Positions 1-7,426 of a stretch of 34,779 nucleotides of DNA are shown piece by piece (the first letter of the stretch is position 1; each line of letters starts with the position of its first letter). This DNA comes from Patescibacteria group bacterium. Its GTDB lineage: Bacteria > Patescibacteriota > Saccharimonadia > Saccharimonadales > Saccharimonadaceae. The position numbers were made by a program, and so were the translations under genes. Location of the stretch: the NCBI GenBank assembly GCA_004322265.1, contig SCSZ01000018.1, positions 1 to 34,779 of the forward strand, read 5' to 3'. Below the pieces are notes generated by a model. The model made no database searches. It was given only the letters and a program-made list of their open reading frames with translations, and was not told the DNA's origin.

Positions 1-359
1 ATGATGCCCAGTTGTGCACCTTTGACCTCGGCCTGCTCTAACGCGCTCAGCGTTTCCTCTGTGTTACCAGAATAGCTGCTCGCGATAAATAATGTATTCG
101 CATCGACGTACCCGGGCAGATCATAGCTACGCAGCACCTCGATCGGTATTTTTATATCAGACTTTAGCCAGGTCTTTAACAGTAGCGCAGCAAGCGCTGA
201 TCCGCCCATCCCACCGACAACGATATTCTTGATTTCGCGGCCATCATTATCACCATTCCAGACCATGGCATCGAACTCGGCTTGGCTATATTCAGCACCT
301 GCGACGGCCAATGCGCCCTCGGGGTCGCGCTGCTTGATAACACTCGCATCGTCCAACAT
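1..359 (-). CDS. bifunctional phosphoglucose/phosphomannose isomerase, SIS domain (5' part only)
   Basis: The minus-strand frame from an ATG at 359 runs off the window start, giving 119 residues of the N-terminus. It contains a glycine/serine-rich phosphosugar-binding loop (IKNIVVGGMGGSALAA) and later FIASSYSGNTEETLSALEQA, the SYSGNTEET signature of SIS-domain sugar isomerases. Together with the early MLDDASVIKQRDPEGAL start, this matches the Pgi/Pmi family, which interconverts glucose-6-P or mannose-6-P with fructose-6-P in the cytosol. A weak GGGTGAG lies about 11 nt upstream of the ATG. It is transcribed away from the gene at 437. The family call is good; substrate preference cannot be seen from the fragment. 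Confidence 0.85.
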   Translation of the reverse strand, partial: MLDDASVIKQRDPEGALAVAGAEYSQAEFDAMVWNGDNDGREIKNIVVGGMGGSALAALLLKTWLKSDIKIPIEVLRSYDLPGYVDANTLFIASSYSGNTEETLSALEQAEVKGAQLGI

Positions 360-436
360 GACTAGTATTGCTCACCCATATACGTCTATGATACAGTATT
401 TAGTAACAAAGCATAAGTATTACAGTAGGGGTGGGC

Positions 437-1000
437 ATGGATAGTAATCCGCAATTAGTTAAACCAATTAGTGATGATCAAGAGCTGGCCAAAGTACTTG
501 CTGGAGTCAGCCAGCATAACGACACAGCTCTTCAGTTCGATACGCCACCAGCAGTTACACCAACCACTCCTGCGGTAACACCTGTCGCTGACCCAGATCC
601 AGTTGCTACGTCAGCAGAACCAACCGATACCGCAGAGCCTGAAACGGCTTCAACCCTACCAACTCCAGATGATGCCCTTCCTAATGGCTATAATCCACCT
701 CTTAGTTCGACTCTCTCGACACCCACCAGTCCTGTAGCACCTGCAGCTGAACCTTCAAATGATTTATCGGACATTAAAAAGGAAGCTCTTAGCGATCTTC
801 GTCCACTCGTCGATAAACTAGATATTCCGTCAGAGGAAAAGTTCGATACATACCTACTTTTGATTCGCTCAACAGATGACAAAAGCTTGATTGCGCCAGC
901 ATACGCAGCAGCACAGGCAATCACCGACGAAGCTCGTAAGGCTCAAGCCCTTCTGGATGTTATTAAAGAGATCGACTACCTTTCTAATCCACAAAAATAA
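437..1000 (+). CDS. orphan protein with Pro/Thr/Ala-rich N-terminal half and helical C-terminal domain
   Basis: This encodes 187 aa of unrecognised function. Residues about 30-105 are low-complexity (runs of P, T, A and E), as in a disordered linker. Residues about 110-187 look like a compact helical bundle (LSDIKKEALSDLRPLVDKLD and EEKFDTYLLLIRSTDD). No signal peptide or membrane segment is visible. The ATG at 437 is preferred over the GTG at 431 because AGGGGTG at 427-433 is then placed as a Shine-Dalgarno. The gene is divergent from the isomerase and convergent with groEL, sharing a bidirectional terminator with it. A regulatory or scaffold protein is possible, but nothing in the sequence decides this. 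Confidence 0.75.
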   Translation: MDSNPQLVKPISDDQELAKVLAGVSQHNDTALQFDTPPAVTPTTPAVTPVADPDPVATSAEPTDTAEPETASTLPTPDDALPNGYNPPLSSTLSTPTSPVAPAAEPSNDLSDIKKEALSDLRPLVDKLDIPSEEKFDTYLLLIRSTDDKSLIAPAYAAAQAITDEARKAQALLDVIKEIDYLSNPQK

Positions 1001-1013
1001 TCTCTAATGGTAT

Positions 1014-1047
1014 AAAAATACCCGTAAATTTGCGGGTATTTTTATAT
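1014..1047. terminator. bidirectional intrinsic terminator between orphan gene and groEL
   Basis: AAAAATACCCG (1014-1024) pairs perfectly with CGGGTATTTTT (1033-1043) across an 8-nt loop, with A/T runs on both sides. It lies between two converging stop codons and can serve both. Confidence 0.85.
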
Positions 1048-1061
1048 ATGTTGCCGTTTTT

Positions 1062-2714
1062 TTAAAAGCCCATGCCTCCACCCATACCGCCAGCGGATGT
1101 AGGAGTCTCAGCTTCTGGAATATCGACGACTAAGGCGCCCATCGTTGCAGCAGTAGAAGCGATTGAAACCGCATTTTGAACTGCCTCTTTGGTAACTTTG
1201 GTAGGATCAATGACGCCTGCTTTTTTGACGTCAATCAAACCCGCATCTGGGTTGTTTACATCAACACCCAGCCCAACCTTGCCAGCCTCAACTTGTGCAA
1301 GAAGTGCTTCACTCTTTAGACCCGCGTTGGTTGTAATCTGTAAAAATGGCTGTTTGAGTGCATTCTTCAGAATTTGACGACCTGCGCTGACTGAATCTGA
1401 TCCGGTCGCGTCAATACCAGCAGCAATATTAACCAGTGTTACGCCACCGCCTGCAACAATGCCCTCGGCAAGTGCCGCCTTGGTTGCTGCAACTGCATCA
1501 TCAACCCGGAATTTCTTCTCGTCGATCTCAGTCTCGGTCGCACCACCAACTTTAATGACCGCAACTTTACCACTGAGGGCCGCTGCACGTTTATCAAGTT
1601 GTTCTTTTTCATAGCCTTTTGCGAGCTCCGACTGCGCATTAATTTGTGCAATACGATCCTTGAGCGCCTTTTGGTCGCCAGCACTACCTTGAATGATTGT
1701 CGTTTCGTCTTTACTAACGATAATCTTGCGTGCCGAACCGTAGACCTTCGTCTCGCTCTTTGCAGCTTCTTCGAAACTCAGACCCGCGTCCTCACTAATA
1801 ACTTGCGCACCCGTCAGTAGCGCAATATCGAGAAAAATTTCTTTGCGTCGATCACCATAACTTGGCGCTTTGACAACAACTGTGTTCAAAACTCCCTTTA
1901 ACTTATTGAGAATAAGGACACTCAGCGCTTCTCCACTTACTTCGTCGGCAAAAATGACGATATCTTTTTTGCCATCCTGAACGATTTTCTCGATGAGAGG
2001 CAGAAACTCCTGTGCAGTCGTAATCTTCTGGTCGGTAACGATGATCGCAGGTTTTTCATAAACAGCCTCCTGTCGAGCTGTATCTGTTACAAAGAAAGGA
2101 CTCGCCCAACCAGTATCAGTTTTAAATCCTTCAACGACTTCACTCTCAAGCTCAAGTCCTTGACTCGCTTCGACTGTTACGACACCATCCTTGCCAACTT
2201 TTTCGATGACATCGGCGATTAGTTTTCCGATTGTCGAATCCCCTGCGCTAATTGTTGCAACTTCCGCAACGCGCGCAGTTTTACCTTCAATACTTTCACT
2301 CATGTTATCGAGTGCCGCAATTACTTCGCTGCCTGCTGCCTCGATACCTTTACGGAGTTCTTGTGGATTGTGGCCTGCTGCAATCAGTTTATTTGCCTCG
2401 TTCAGGATGCTATATGTCAGAACAGTTACGGTCGTCGTACCATCACCGACAACTTTATTCAGCTTGCTCGCAGCCTGCTTAATAAGTTCGGCTCCAACTT
2501 TATATCCAAGGGTCTCATCGTCAATATCAGGGAGATCAACCGATTCAGCCACAGTAACACCATCGTGAGTTACGGTCGGGCCACCATATCCTTTCGCGAT
2601 CACCACGTTTCGACCCTTTGGACCAAACGTTACTTTAACCGCATCGTATAGCGCCTTTGCACCACCGAGTACCCGAGTGCGAGCATCGTCATCATAGAAA
2701 ACTTTTTTACTCAT
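1062..2714 (-). CDS. groEL: chaperonin GroEL (60 kDa)
   Basis: A full-length 550-aa group I chaperonin. It folds proteins in an ATP-driven double ring capped by GroES in the cytosol. Visible signatures are VKVTFGPKGRNVVIAKGYGGPTVTHDGVTVA near residues 27-57, the ATP-site GDGTTT near residue 90, DDAVAATKAALAEGIVAGGG near 400-420, and a GGM-type flexible tail (SAGGMGGGMGF). The Asp residues needed for ATP hydrolysis in the GDGTTT and VDDAVAAT segments are kept. The start ATG at 2714 has AGGAG about 7 nt upstream, and this SD overlaps the groES stop codon (12-nt gap), so the two genes are co-transcribed and probably translationally coupled. Regulation is by the CIRCE site upstream of groES. The GGM tail is shorter than in E. 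coli. Confidence 0.98.
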   Translation of the reverse strand: MSKKVFYDDDARTRVLGGAKALYDAVKVTFGPKGRNVVIAKGYGGPTVTHDGVTVAESVDLPDIDDETLGYKVGAELIKQAASKLNKVVGDGTTTVTVLTYSILNEANKLIAAGHNPQELRKGIEAAGSEVIAALDNMSESIEGKTARVAEVATISAGDSTIGKLIADVIEKVGKDGVVTVEASQGLELESEVVEGFKTDTGWASPFFVTDTARQEAVYEKPAIIVTDQKITTAQEFLPLIEKIVQDGKKDIVIFADEVSGEALSVLILNKLKGVLNTVVVKAPSYGDRRKEIFLDIALLTGAQVISEDAGLSFEEAAKSETKVYGSARKIIVSKDETTIIQGSAGDQKALKDRIAQINAQSELAKGYEKEQLDKRAAALSGKVAVIKVGGATETEIDEKKFRVDDAVAATKAALAEGIVAGGGVTLVNIAAGIDATGSDSVSAGRQILKNALKQPFLQITTNAGLKSEALLAQVEAGKVGLGVDVNNPDAGLIDVKKAGVIDPTKVTKEAVQNAVSIASTAATMGALVVDIPEAETPTSAGGMGGGMGF

Positions 2715-2726
2715 CGTTTTAATCTC

Positions 2727-2993
2727 CTACGAAAGCGTCGCAAGGACGTCCTCTTCTTTAACTACTAAATATTCAGCGCTATCAATTTTAAGATCTGTCG
2801 TTGCATACTCTTTATAGACGATACGATCACCGACTTTGAGCGTTTTTACCTCGGGACCGACTGCAACTATCTTTGCTAATACTGGTTTTTCCTTTGATGC
2901 TTCTGGCAAATAAATTCCACTTGCAGTCTTTGTCTGCGCCTCTTCGCGCACCGCTACAACACGATCTGCCAGAGGTTTAATAGGTATACTCAT
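2727..2993 (-). CDS. groES: co-chaperonin GroES (10 kDa)
   Basis: About 88 aa, the usual GroES length. IKPLADRVVAVREEAQTKTASGIYLPEASKEKP contains the mobile loop that docks on GroEL, and VGDRIVYKEYATTDLKIDSAEYLVVKEEDVLA is the conserved C-terminal barrel. Two adjacent in-frame ATGs exist at 2996 and 2993. GGAGGA at 3006-3001 lies 4 nt from the first and 7 nt from the second, so the second is preferred. It is the first gene of the groES-groEL operon. Unlike most first genes in this window it has a real 5' leader with a strong Shine-Dalgarno, as expected for a heat-inducible message. Confidence 0.97.
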   Translation of the reverse strand: MSIPIKPLADRVVAVREEAQTKTASGIYLPEASKEKPVLAKIVAVGPEVKTLKVGDRIVYKEYATTDLKIDSAEYLVVKEEDVLATLS

Positions 2994-3022
2994 CATTAAT
3001 TCCTCCGTTTTCTTGTAGATTC

Positions 3023-3051
3023 ATTGTAGACAAAAAAGTTAGCACTTGCAA
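3023..3051 (-). promoter_or_regulatory. sigma70-type promoter of groES-groEL
   Basis: On the minus strand, TTGCAA (3051-3046) and TACAAT (3028-3023) are separated by exactly 17 nt. The -35 box lies inside the CIRCE operator, so a bound repressor would block polymerase directly. Predicted transcription start is near 3016, giving a leader of about 20 nt with GGAGGA. Confidence 0.8.
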
Positions 3052-3065
3052 GGCCCGAGTGCTAA
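3039..3065. promoter_or_regulatory. CIRCE operator (HrcA-binding site)
   Basis: TTAGCACTT (3039-3047), a 9-nt spacer, then GAGTGCTAA (3057-3065). This is the CIRCE inverted repeat TTAGCACTC-N9-GAGTGCTAA with one mismatch. CIRCE is bound by the HrcA repressor and controls groESL in many bacteria. hrcA itself is not in this window, so its presence in the genome is inferred. Confidence 0.95.
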
Positions 3066-3103
3066 CTTTTTTGTATCTAACGGATGGGGTACAATAGAAC
3101 GTA

Positions 3104-4138
3104 ATGACGACGCGCTTTGCAACTGACGAAGAAATTGCCAACTGGGATAGCCACATCCTAGCAGGCCCTGACGGTGGAAATGTCTTCGCCAGCTTTGAGT
3201 ACGCCGAGCAAAAGAAATCTGGCGGCTATACTCCCCTCTTTCTATTCGTGGGTAATATGGCAGTAATGGTACACGAAAAAAACGCCCTTCCTCTGGGCAA
3301 ATTATGGTATCTACCCAAGGGTCCAGAAGTTACCTCAACTAAGGAGCTGTTTGCAATTTTAAAGGATTTAAAAACCTTCGCCGCCAAACACAGCGTGTTC
3401 GCGATTCGTATCGAGCCAGAGCTACCTCGCACCACCCAGCCAACCCTCGCCCGTCACGGCCTCTTGCCAGCTCGTCCAATCATCCCTAATCCATCAACAA
3501 TTACACTCGATATTAGTCCGTCGCTTGATGACATTTTGATGAGTCTGCCGCAAAAAGGCCGACACGCTATTAGGCGTGCTGAGCGCGACGGCGTTACCGT
3601 CGAGTTAGTTCAGGCGACTGATAAAAACTGCTTGGCTCTCTATAAATTGCTTGCTGTTACTGCCGAAGGTCAATTTGGTATCCGTAGCTACGAATACTAC
3701 CGCTCGTTCTGGCAACGTTTCGAAAAGGCTGATTTAGGTCAGATCTTCTTTGCCTACGTTGATGGCAAAATCGTCGCAGGTGCCTTTGCTATGGTTTTTG
3801 GCACCAAGAGTACGTATCTTGTTGGTGCATCAATTCGTAAAAGAACTGTCTATGGGGCTAGCCATCTTTTGCAGTGGCACGTCATACAGTGGGCAAAATC
3901 CAAGGGGTCTCTGCTGCATGATTTCTGTGGCTCACCACCAAGCGATGAGATTAATAACCCCGATCATCCGCACCACGGCATTGGTCAGTTCAAAACAGCA
4001 TTCAACAAGACTGTTACCGATTACGTCGGCTGCTACGACCTGGTGATCCGACCTATTCAGTACAAAGCTTGGACGCTCGCTGGTGAACGTATCGTCAGGC
4101 GCTTACATTATTACAAACATCACGATTCATACTATTAA
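3104..4138 (+). CDS. FemAB/FemX-family peptidoglycan bridge aminoacyltransferase (copy 1)
   Basis: 344 aa with the double-GNAT architecture of FemABX enzymes, which add amino acids from aminoacyl-tRNA to the peptidoglycan precursor stem peptide on the cytosolic side. Supporting segments are an N-terminal ILAGPDGGNVFASFEYAEQKKSGGYTPLFLFVGN, the central LPQKGRHAIRRAERDGVTVELV, and the C-terminal acetyltransferase-like YLVGASIRKRTVYGASHLLQWHVIQWAKSKGSLLHDFCGSPPSDE, typical of the family. A -10 box TACAAT at 3090-3095 ends 8 nt before the ATG, so the message is probably leaderless. The next gene starts 16 nt downstream with an SD and likely shares the transcript. The amino acid transferred cannot be read from sequence. 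It is related to the protein at 18530. Confidence 0.9.
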   Translation: MTTRFATDEEIANWDSHILAGPDGGNVFASFEYAEQKKSGGYTPLFLFVGNMAVMVHEKNALPLGKLWYLPKGPEVTSTKELFAILKDLKTFAAKHSVFAIRIEPELPRTTQPTLARHGLLPARPIIPNPSTITLDISPSLDDILMSLPQKGRHAIRRAERDGVTVELVQATDKNCLALYKLLAVTAEGQFGIRSYEYYRSFWQRFEKADLGQIFFAYVDGKIVAGAFAMVFGTKSTYLVGASIRKRTVYGASHLLQWHVIQWAKSKGSLLHDFCGSPPSDEINNPDHPHHGIGQFKTAFNKTVTDYVGCYDLVIRPIQYKAWTLAGERIVRRLHYYKHHDSYY

Positions 4139-4153
4139 GTCCGGAGTTTTTTA

Positions 4154-5029
4154 GTGAGTAGCCTCAACACAACTGTCCTTATGTCCGACGCTGACCATTT
4201 CAGCACCGACCAACCAATCAACCCGTATTATGACGAAAGTCCTGTCGATCTAGAGCGCGCACGCCAAGAGCACATGACAATTCATGATATGTTGATACAC
4301 GCTGGCATAAACGTTGTAAAAGTTGCATCGCCAGTTAATAGCCAAGATGGTGTCTATACGGCAAATTGGGCATTAGTCAGGGGTAACAAAGCAGTGCTGG
4401 CTCGACTTCCTGAGGCCCGTAAAGCCGAGGAATCATATGCCGAGACAATACTAATTAGTCGCGGTATTCAAGTCATTCACGTACCCGACGGTCTTAAATT
4501 TAGTGGTCAAGGTGATGCTCTTGCTTGCGGTGATTATCTATTCTGCGGCAGTGGTTACCGTAGCGACGCAGCCGCACAGGAATTTGCCGCCGAACGCCTC
4601 GGCTATGAGCATATCCAGCTTCAGACCATTCCACAGCTCGATGATTCAGGTCGACCAGTTACGAACCAGTCGTCCGGCTGGGCCGACAGCTTCTTCTACG
4701 ACATAGACCTCGCACTAGCTATTATCCAAGCACCCTCGGCTAACGGCAAAGGGTTGATCGCCTACTGTCCTGAGGCATTTACACCAGCTAGTCGAGATCT
4801 GCTTGCACACTTCGACGGGGTCGAAAAAATTGAAGTTTCAATCGACGAAGCTAAAAAAGCTTTTGCTACCAATCTTGTTTCAACCGGTGAAACGGTCGTG
4901 ATGAGTGCTCATGCACCTCAGTTAAAAGCCAATCTTGAGTCGCGTGGACTCACTGTCCTGACACCCGAAATAACTGAACTCGCCAAGGGCGGCGGTTATA
5001 TCCGCTGTACTACTTTGACGCTTTCTTAG
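4154..5029 (+). CDS. amidinotransferase / DDAH-like guanidino-modifying fold, with altered catalytic dyad
   Basis: 291 aa. The order of motifs fits the pentein superfamily (dimethylarginine dimethylaminohydrolase, arginine deiminase and relatives). SPVNSQDGVYTANWALV corresponds to the substrate-binding PDxVFTxN segment, FSGQGDAL to the FEGxGD segment, and GGGYIRCTTLTL carries the nucleophilic Cys near the C-terminus. The usual FEGxGD Glu reads Ser, and the usual FYHLD catalytic His reads Asp (FYDID). The protein may therefore act on another substrate or be inactive. The start is a GTG at 4154 with CCGGAG seven nt upstream, typical of an operon-internal gene behind femAB. Its 3' end overlaps the convergent murE-like gene by 20 bp. 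Confidence 0.75.
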   Translation: MSSLNTTVLMSDADHFSTDQPINPYYDESPVDLERARQEHMTIHDMLIHAGINVVKVASPVNSQDGVYTANWALVRGNKAVLARLPEARKAEESYAETILISRGIQVIHVPDGLKFSGQGDALACGDYLFCGSGYRSDAAAQEFAAERLGYEHIQLQTIPQLDDSGRPVTNQSSGWADSFFYDIDLALAIIQAPSANGKGLIAYCPEAFTPASRDLLAHFDGVEKIEVSIDEAKKAFATNLVSTGETVVMSAHAPQLKANLESRGLTVLTPEITELAKGGGYIRCTTLTLS

Positions 5030-6332
5030 ATTTTTTCTGTAATTCTTTCAGAGCTGTCTTGGTAATTTCAACTTCGTTCCATGGATAGGTTCCATCAGCT
5101 CGTTCAATGGTCTTTTCATGACCTTTACCAAGCAGAACTACAGTATCACTGGCGCCTTTCGCTCGCGTCAGTGCAAAGCCAATCGCTTCTTCACGATCTA
5201 AAACAAGGAATAGGTCTTTATCGATAACTTTTCCGGCTTTACTCGCACCACTGGCAATTTGCTTGAGAATACCGTTACCATCCACGTCCCGATCATCCTC
5301 TTCGGTTAAAATCACCTCATCACTATAACGTCCGGCTATCTCGCCCTGAACGGCACGCTTGGTTTCATCACGTCGTCCAGCCGAGCCAAACATTGTGATC
5401 AACTTACCCTTTGTTGATTGACGTAAATCATGAAGCAAGCGCTCAAACGAATCAGGCGTGTGTGCAAAATCAACAATCACCGTGAACTTTTGACCCGCGC
5501 TCACAACGGTCATACGACCTTCAACGCCCTTTAATGCTTCAATCCCGGTTTCGATTTGTTCCTTATTTAGACCCATTTCACGTCCGACAGCGACTGCCGC
5601 CAGACTATTATAGACGTTGAACTCGCCTGGGATATTACAGTGAATCTGATAAGAATCACCACCGATTGACGCTGTAAAGTTACTGCCGTCGGCGTTCAAA
5701 GCAACTTTCGATGCACGCAGATCGCCTTTTTTGACGCCATAAGTAACCTTATTTGGAATAACATTGAGGAAACTTTCGAAATGTGGGTCATCTGCATTTG
5801 CGATCCCAATACGTCGTCCATGGTGCGAGGCGATCCTAAATAAGCGTACCTTTGCTGCCAAATATCGCGCAAAGGTTCGGTGATAATCCAGATGTTCATG
5901 CGTGATATTCGTCATAACGGCAATCTCGTATGGCACTCCCCAAATACGGTGCTGTGCCAGCGCATGGCTTGTTGTCTCGAGGACTACCCACTCAACACCT
6001 TGGCGCTTAAAATCACGCAAGCGCCTTTGTAGAATGCCTGCCGACAATGTCGTCATATGTTCGATTTGCGGTTTGATGTCATCATTCACACCGTAGGCAA
6101 CGGTCGACATGAGCGCTGTTTTGATACCAGCCTTTACGAGCATTTTTTGAATCATGAACGACGTGGTAGTTTTGCCATTCGTACCCGTTACGCCGATGAC
6201 ATGCATGCTCCTCGATGGAAAGCCGTATCGCACATTCATAAGGAATGCCTCAGCTAAATGACCATACGGTTCAATTTCTGCAAATAGTTTCGTAGGGATG
6301 AATGATTTAACAATTTTTCGTATGCCGGCCAT
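5010..6332 (-). CDS. murE: MurE-like Mur ligase (UDP-MurNAc-tripeptide synthetase family), short N-terminus
   Basis: 440 aa. Central and C-terminal Mur-ligase domains are clear: ATP P-loop VIGVTGTNGKTTTS at residues about 45-58, TTSHALAQHRI, MTNITHEHLDYHRTFARYLAAKVRLF, VDFAHTPDSFERLL, and FGSAGRRDETKR. These match MurE, which adds the third residue of the stem peptide in the cytosol. The P-loop comes about 60 residues earlier than in E. coli MurE, so most of the N-terminal UDP-binding domain is missing. The DNPR motif of meso-DAP-specific enzymes is replaced by EEDDRDVDG, so the amino acid added is uncertain. TATAAT at 6345-6340 ends 7 nt before the ATG (leaderless). CapB-like or other Mur-ligase paralogs are alternatives. 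Confidence 0.8.
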   Translation of the reverse strand: MAGIRKIVKSFIPTKLFAEIEPYGHLAEAFLMNVRYGFPSRSMHVIGVTGTNGKTTTSFMIQKMLVKAGIKTALMSTVAYGVNDDIKPQIEHMTTLSAGILQRRLRDFKRQGVEWVVLETTSHALAQHRIWGVPYEIAVMTNITHEHLDYHRTFARYLAAKVRLFRIASHHGRRIGIANADDPHFESFLNVIPNKVTYGVKKGDLRASKVALNADGSNFTASIGGDSYQIHCNIPGEFNVYNSLAAVAVGREMGLNKEQIETGIEALKGVEGRMTVVSAGQKFTVIVDFAHTPDSFERLLHDLRQSTKGKLITMFGSAGRRDETKRAVQGEIAGRYSDEVILTEEDDRDVDGNGILKQIASGASKAGKVIDKDLFLVLDREEAIGFALTRAKGASDTVVLLGKGHEKTIERADGTYPWNEVEITKTALKELQKKSKKASK

Positions 6333-6339
6333 TAACTTT

Positions 6340-6345
6340 ATTATA
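6340..6345 (-). promoter_or_regulatory. -10 box of murE-like gene, leaderless start
   Basis: TATAAT on the minus strand, 7 nt from the ATG at 6332. No convincing -35 is seen. Confidence 0.65.
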
Positions 6346-6377
6346 CCTTACCCTTACAACGGATCTCGCCTCACTTT

Positions 6378-6435
6378 GCAGAGGACGGACCTTTGCTCAG
6401 CTAATTCTCAGTTTTCATTTGATACCCATCAAATC
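6378..6435 (+). repeat. REP element copy A with second hairpin
   Basis: The core 6378-6400 folds as GCAGAGG / CCTTTGC around loop ACGGA. Positions 6378-6411 are identical over 34 nt to copy C (26118-26085) read on the opposite strand. A second perfect hairpin follows at 6418-6435 (ATTTGAT, loop ACCC, ATCAAAT). It sits between the murE promoter and the tRNA-Ser promoter, 19 kb from the transposase that bounds copies B and C. Confidence 0.85.
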
Positions 6436-6458
6436 TCTGTCCTCAAACGGGGGTCGTA

Positions 6459-6467
6459 TGGTACAAT
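6459..6467 (+). promoter_or_regulatory. extended -10 promoter of tRNA-Ser(GCT)
   Basis: TGG followed by TACAAT (6462-6467), about 36 nt before the mature tRNA 5' end. Confidence 0.65.
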
Positions 6468-6503
6468 CATTGAAGTCGTATGACCTAAAAGTCCCATCGA
6501 CGT

Positions 6504-6596
6504 GGAGGGGTACCCAAGTGGCTTAAGGGGATGGTTTGCTAAATCATTAGTCTGGGGAGACCTGGAGCGGGAGTTCGAATCTCCCCTCCTCCGCCA
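6504..6596 (+). tRNA. tRNA-Ser(GCT)
   Basis: 93 nt with long variable arm. Acceptor GGAGGGG pairs with CTCCTCC (one G-U). The anticodon loop reads TTGCTAA (anticodon GCT, codons AGC/AGU). The T arm is GGGAG-TTCGAAT-CTCCC, and CCA is encoded. Its 3' end and terminator are echoed four times in the following 2.4 kb. Confidence 0.96.
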
Positions 6597-6630
6597 TATC
6601 AGAGAGACGACCTAAATGGTCGTCTTTTTG
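6586..6630 (+). repeat. R1: parental tRNA-Ser 3' end plus terminator unit
   Basis: CTCCTCCGCCA then TATCAGAGAG then the hairpin AGACGACC / GGTCGTCT. This is the presumed source sequence for the repeats at 7338, 8177, 8602 and 8972. Confidence 0.8.
6605..6629 (+). terminator. intrinsic terminator of tRNA-Ser(GCT)
   Basis: Stem AGACGACC / GGTCGTCT, loop TAAAT, followed by a T run. Confidence 0.92.
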
Positions 6631-6697
6631 CTTTGTAATGCTAATGGACAAGTTTCAAACTTTCTTTGCTCCTTTAAGCTTATGTTAAAATTTTAAT

Positions 6698-7297
6698 ATG
6701 ATTAAAAAAGATGCAATTAGTCCTGTAAAATCGCCTGTGATTAGTAAGTCTGAGAACCGACGAGATCTACGCTATAAAGCTCTCTTCATAGTAGGTGTGG
6801 CCATTCTTTTCATAGCGGGAATGTCTTTTATCTGGAGCCCGCTCTCTCAAGATATGCTGTATCTTAGTGCTCTATTAATCCTCGGACTTAGTATGATCTA
6901 TCTGAGTTTAGAATTTTCTCGAAAACGATTCCATAAGAATCTTGTGGTATCAATTTCTATATTAGCGGGGAGTCTTATCTGTGCATTATTTTATGCAATA
7001 GTCATACCAGCTTCGGATATTATTTATAAAATAACTGCTAGTGCAGAGCAAGATAATAGCTTTGCCTCTAATCTTGGTTACTTGTCGATTATACCGTTAA
7101 TTTTACTCGGAACTATATCTAGCTTTGCACTCACCTCAGCAATAGCGAGCAGAATACCTACCAAAAGAAAGATAAAAATAACAATAATATTAATATCATT
7201 GATTCTCATAATCGAGATATCATATTTATGCCTTTATATCTTTTTGGGAGTTACCTTCTCTTTACACTATAGGCCTCAGCCATTATTTACATTCTAG
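6698..7297 (+). CDS. orphan five-helix membrane protein
   Basis: 199 aa with no recognised family. A basic N-terminus (SKSENRRDLRYK) is followed by about five hydrophobic segments: ALFIVGVAILFIAGMSFIW, DMLYLSALLILGLSMIYLSL, VVSISILAGSLICALFYAIVI, LSIIPLILLGTISSFALTSAI and ITIILISLILIIEISYLCLYIFLG. Codon use is more AT-rich than in dapF next to it. The start is supported by an extended -10 (TGT + TAAAAT, 6686-6691) ending 6 nt before the ATG, so it is leaderless. It is the first gene after tRNA-Ser(GCT) and is closed by repeat R2. It may be a recently acquired cassette. Confidence 0.75.
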   Translation: MIKKDAISPVKSPVISKSENRRDLRYKALFIVGVAILFIAGMSFIWSPLSQDMLYLSALLILGLSMIYLSLEFSRKRFHKNLVVSISILAGSLICALFYAIVIPASDIIYKITASAEQDNSFASNLGYLSIIPLILLGTISSFALTSAIASRIPTKRKIKITIILISLILIIEISYLCLYIFLGVTFSLHYRPQPLFTF

Positions 7298-7337
7298 CGT
7301 TACCATACTGGGAGCAAGATGAATCTTACTAAGCTAC

Positions 7338-7412
7338 AGTCACTAAACCACTTCCGCTCTCGTAGATAATCCCCCGCCATATCAGAGAGATGACCGAAAT
7401 GGTCATCTTTTT
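7338..7412 (+). repeat. R2: tRNA-Ser-3'-like repeat plus terminator
   Basis: CACTTC...CTCGTAGATA...CCCCGCCA then ATATCAGAGAG and a hairpin AGATGACC / GGTCATCT. Relative to R1 the stem carries a compensated C-G to T-A change, so the fold is conserved while the sequence drifts. It shares about 30 nt with R3 upstream of the CCGCCA. Confidence 0.75.
7388..7412 (+). terminator. intrinsic terminator before dapF
   Basis: AGATGACC / GGTCATCT with loop GAAAT, then TTTTTG. The next promoter (TGT + TATGCT, 7412-7420) begins right at the T run. Confidence 0.88.
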
Positions 7413-7420
7413 GTTATGCT
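7412..7420 (+). promoter_or_regulatory. extended -10 of dapF, leaderless
   Basis: TGT then TATGCT (7415-7420), exactly 6 nt before the GTG start. Confidence 0.7.
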
Positions 7421-7426
7421 TTAAGA

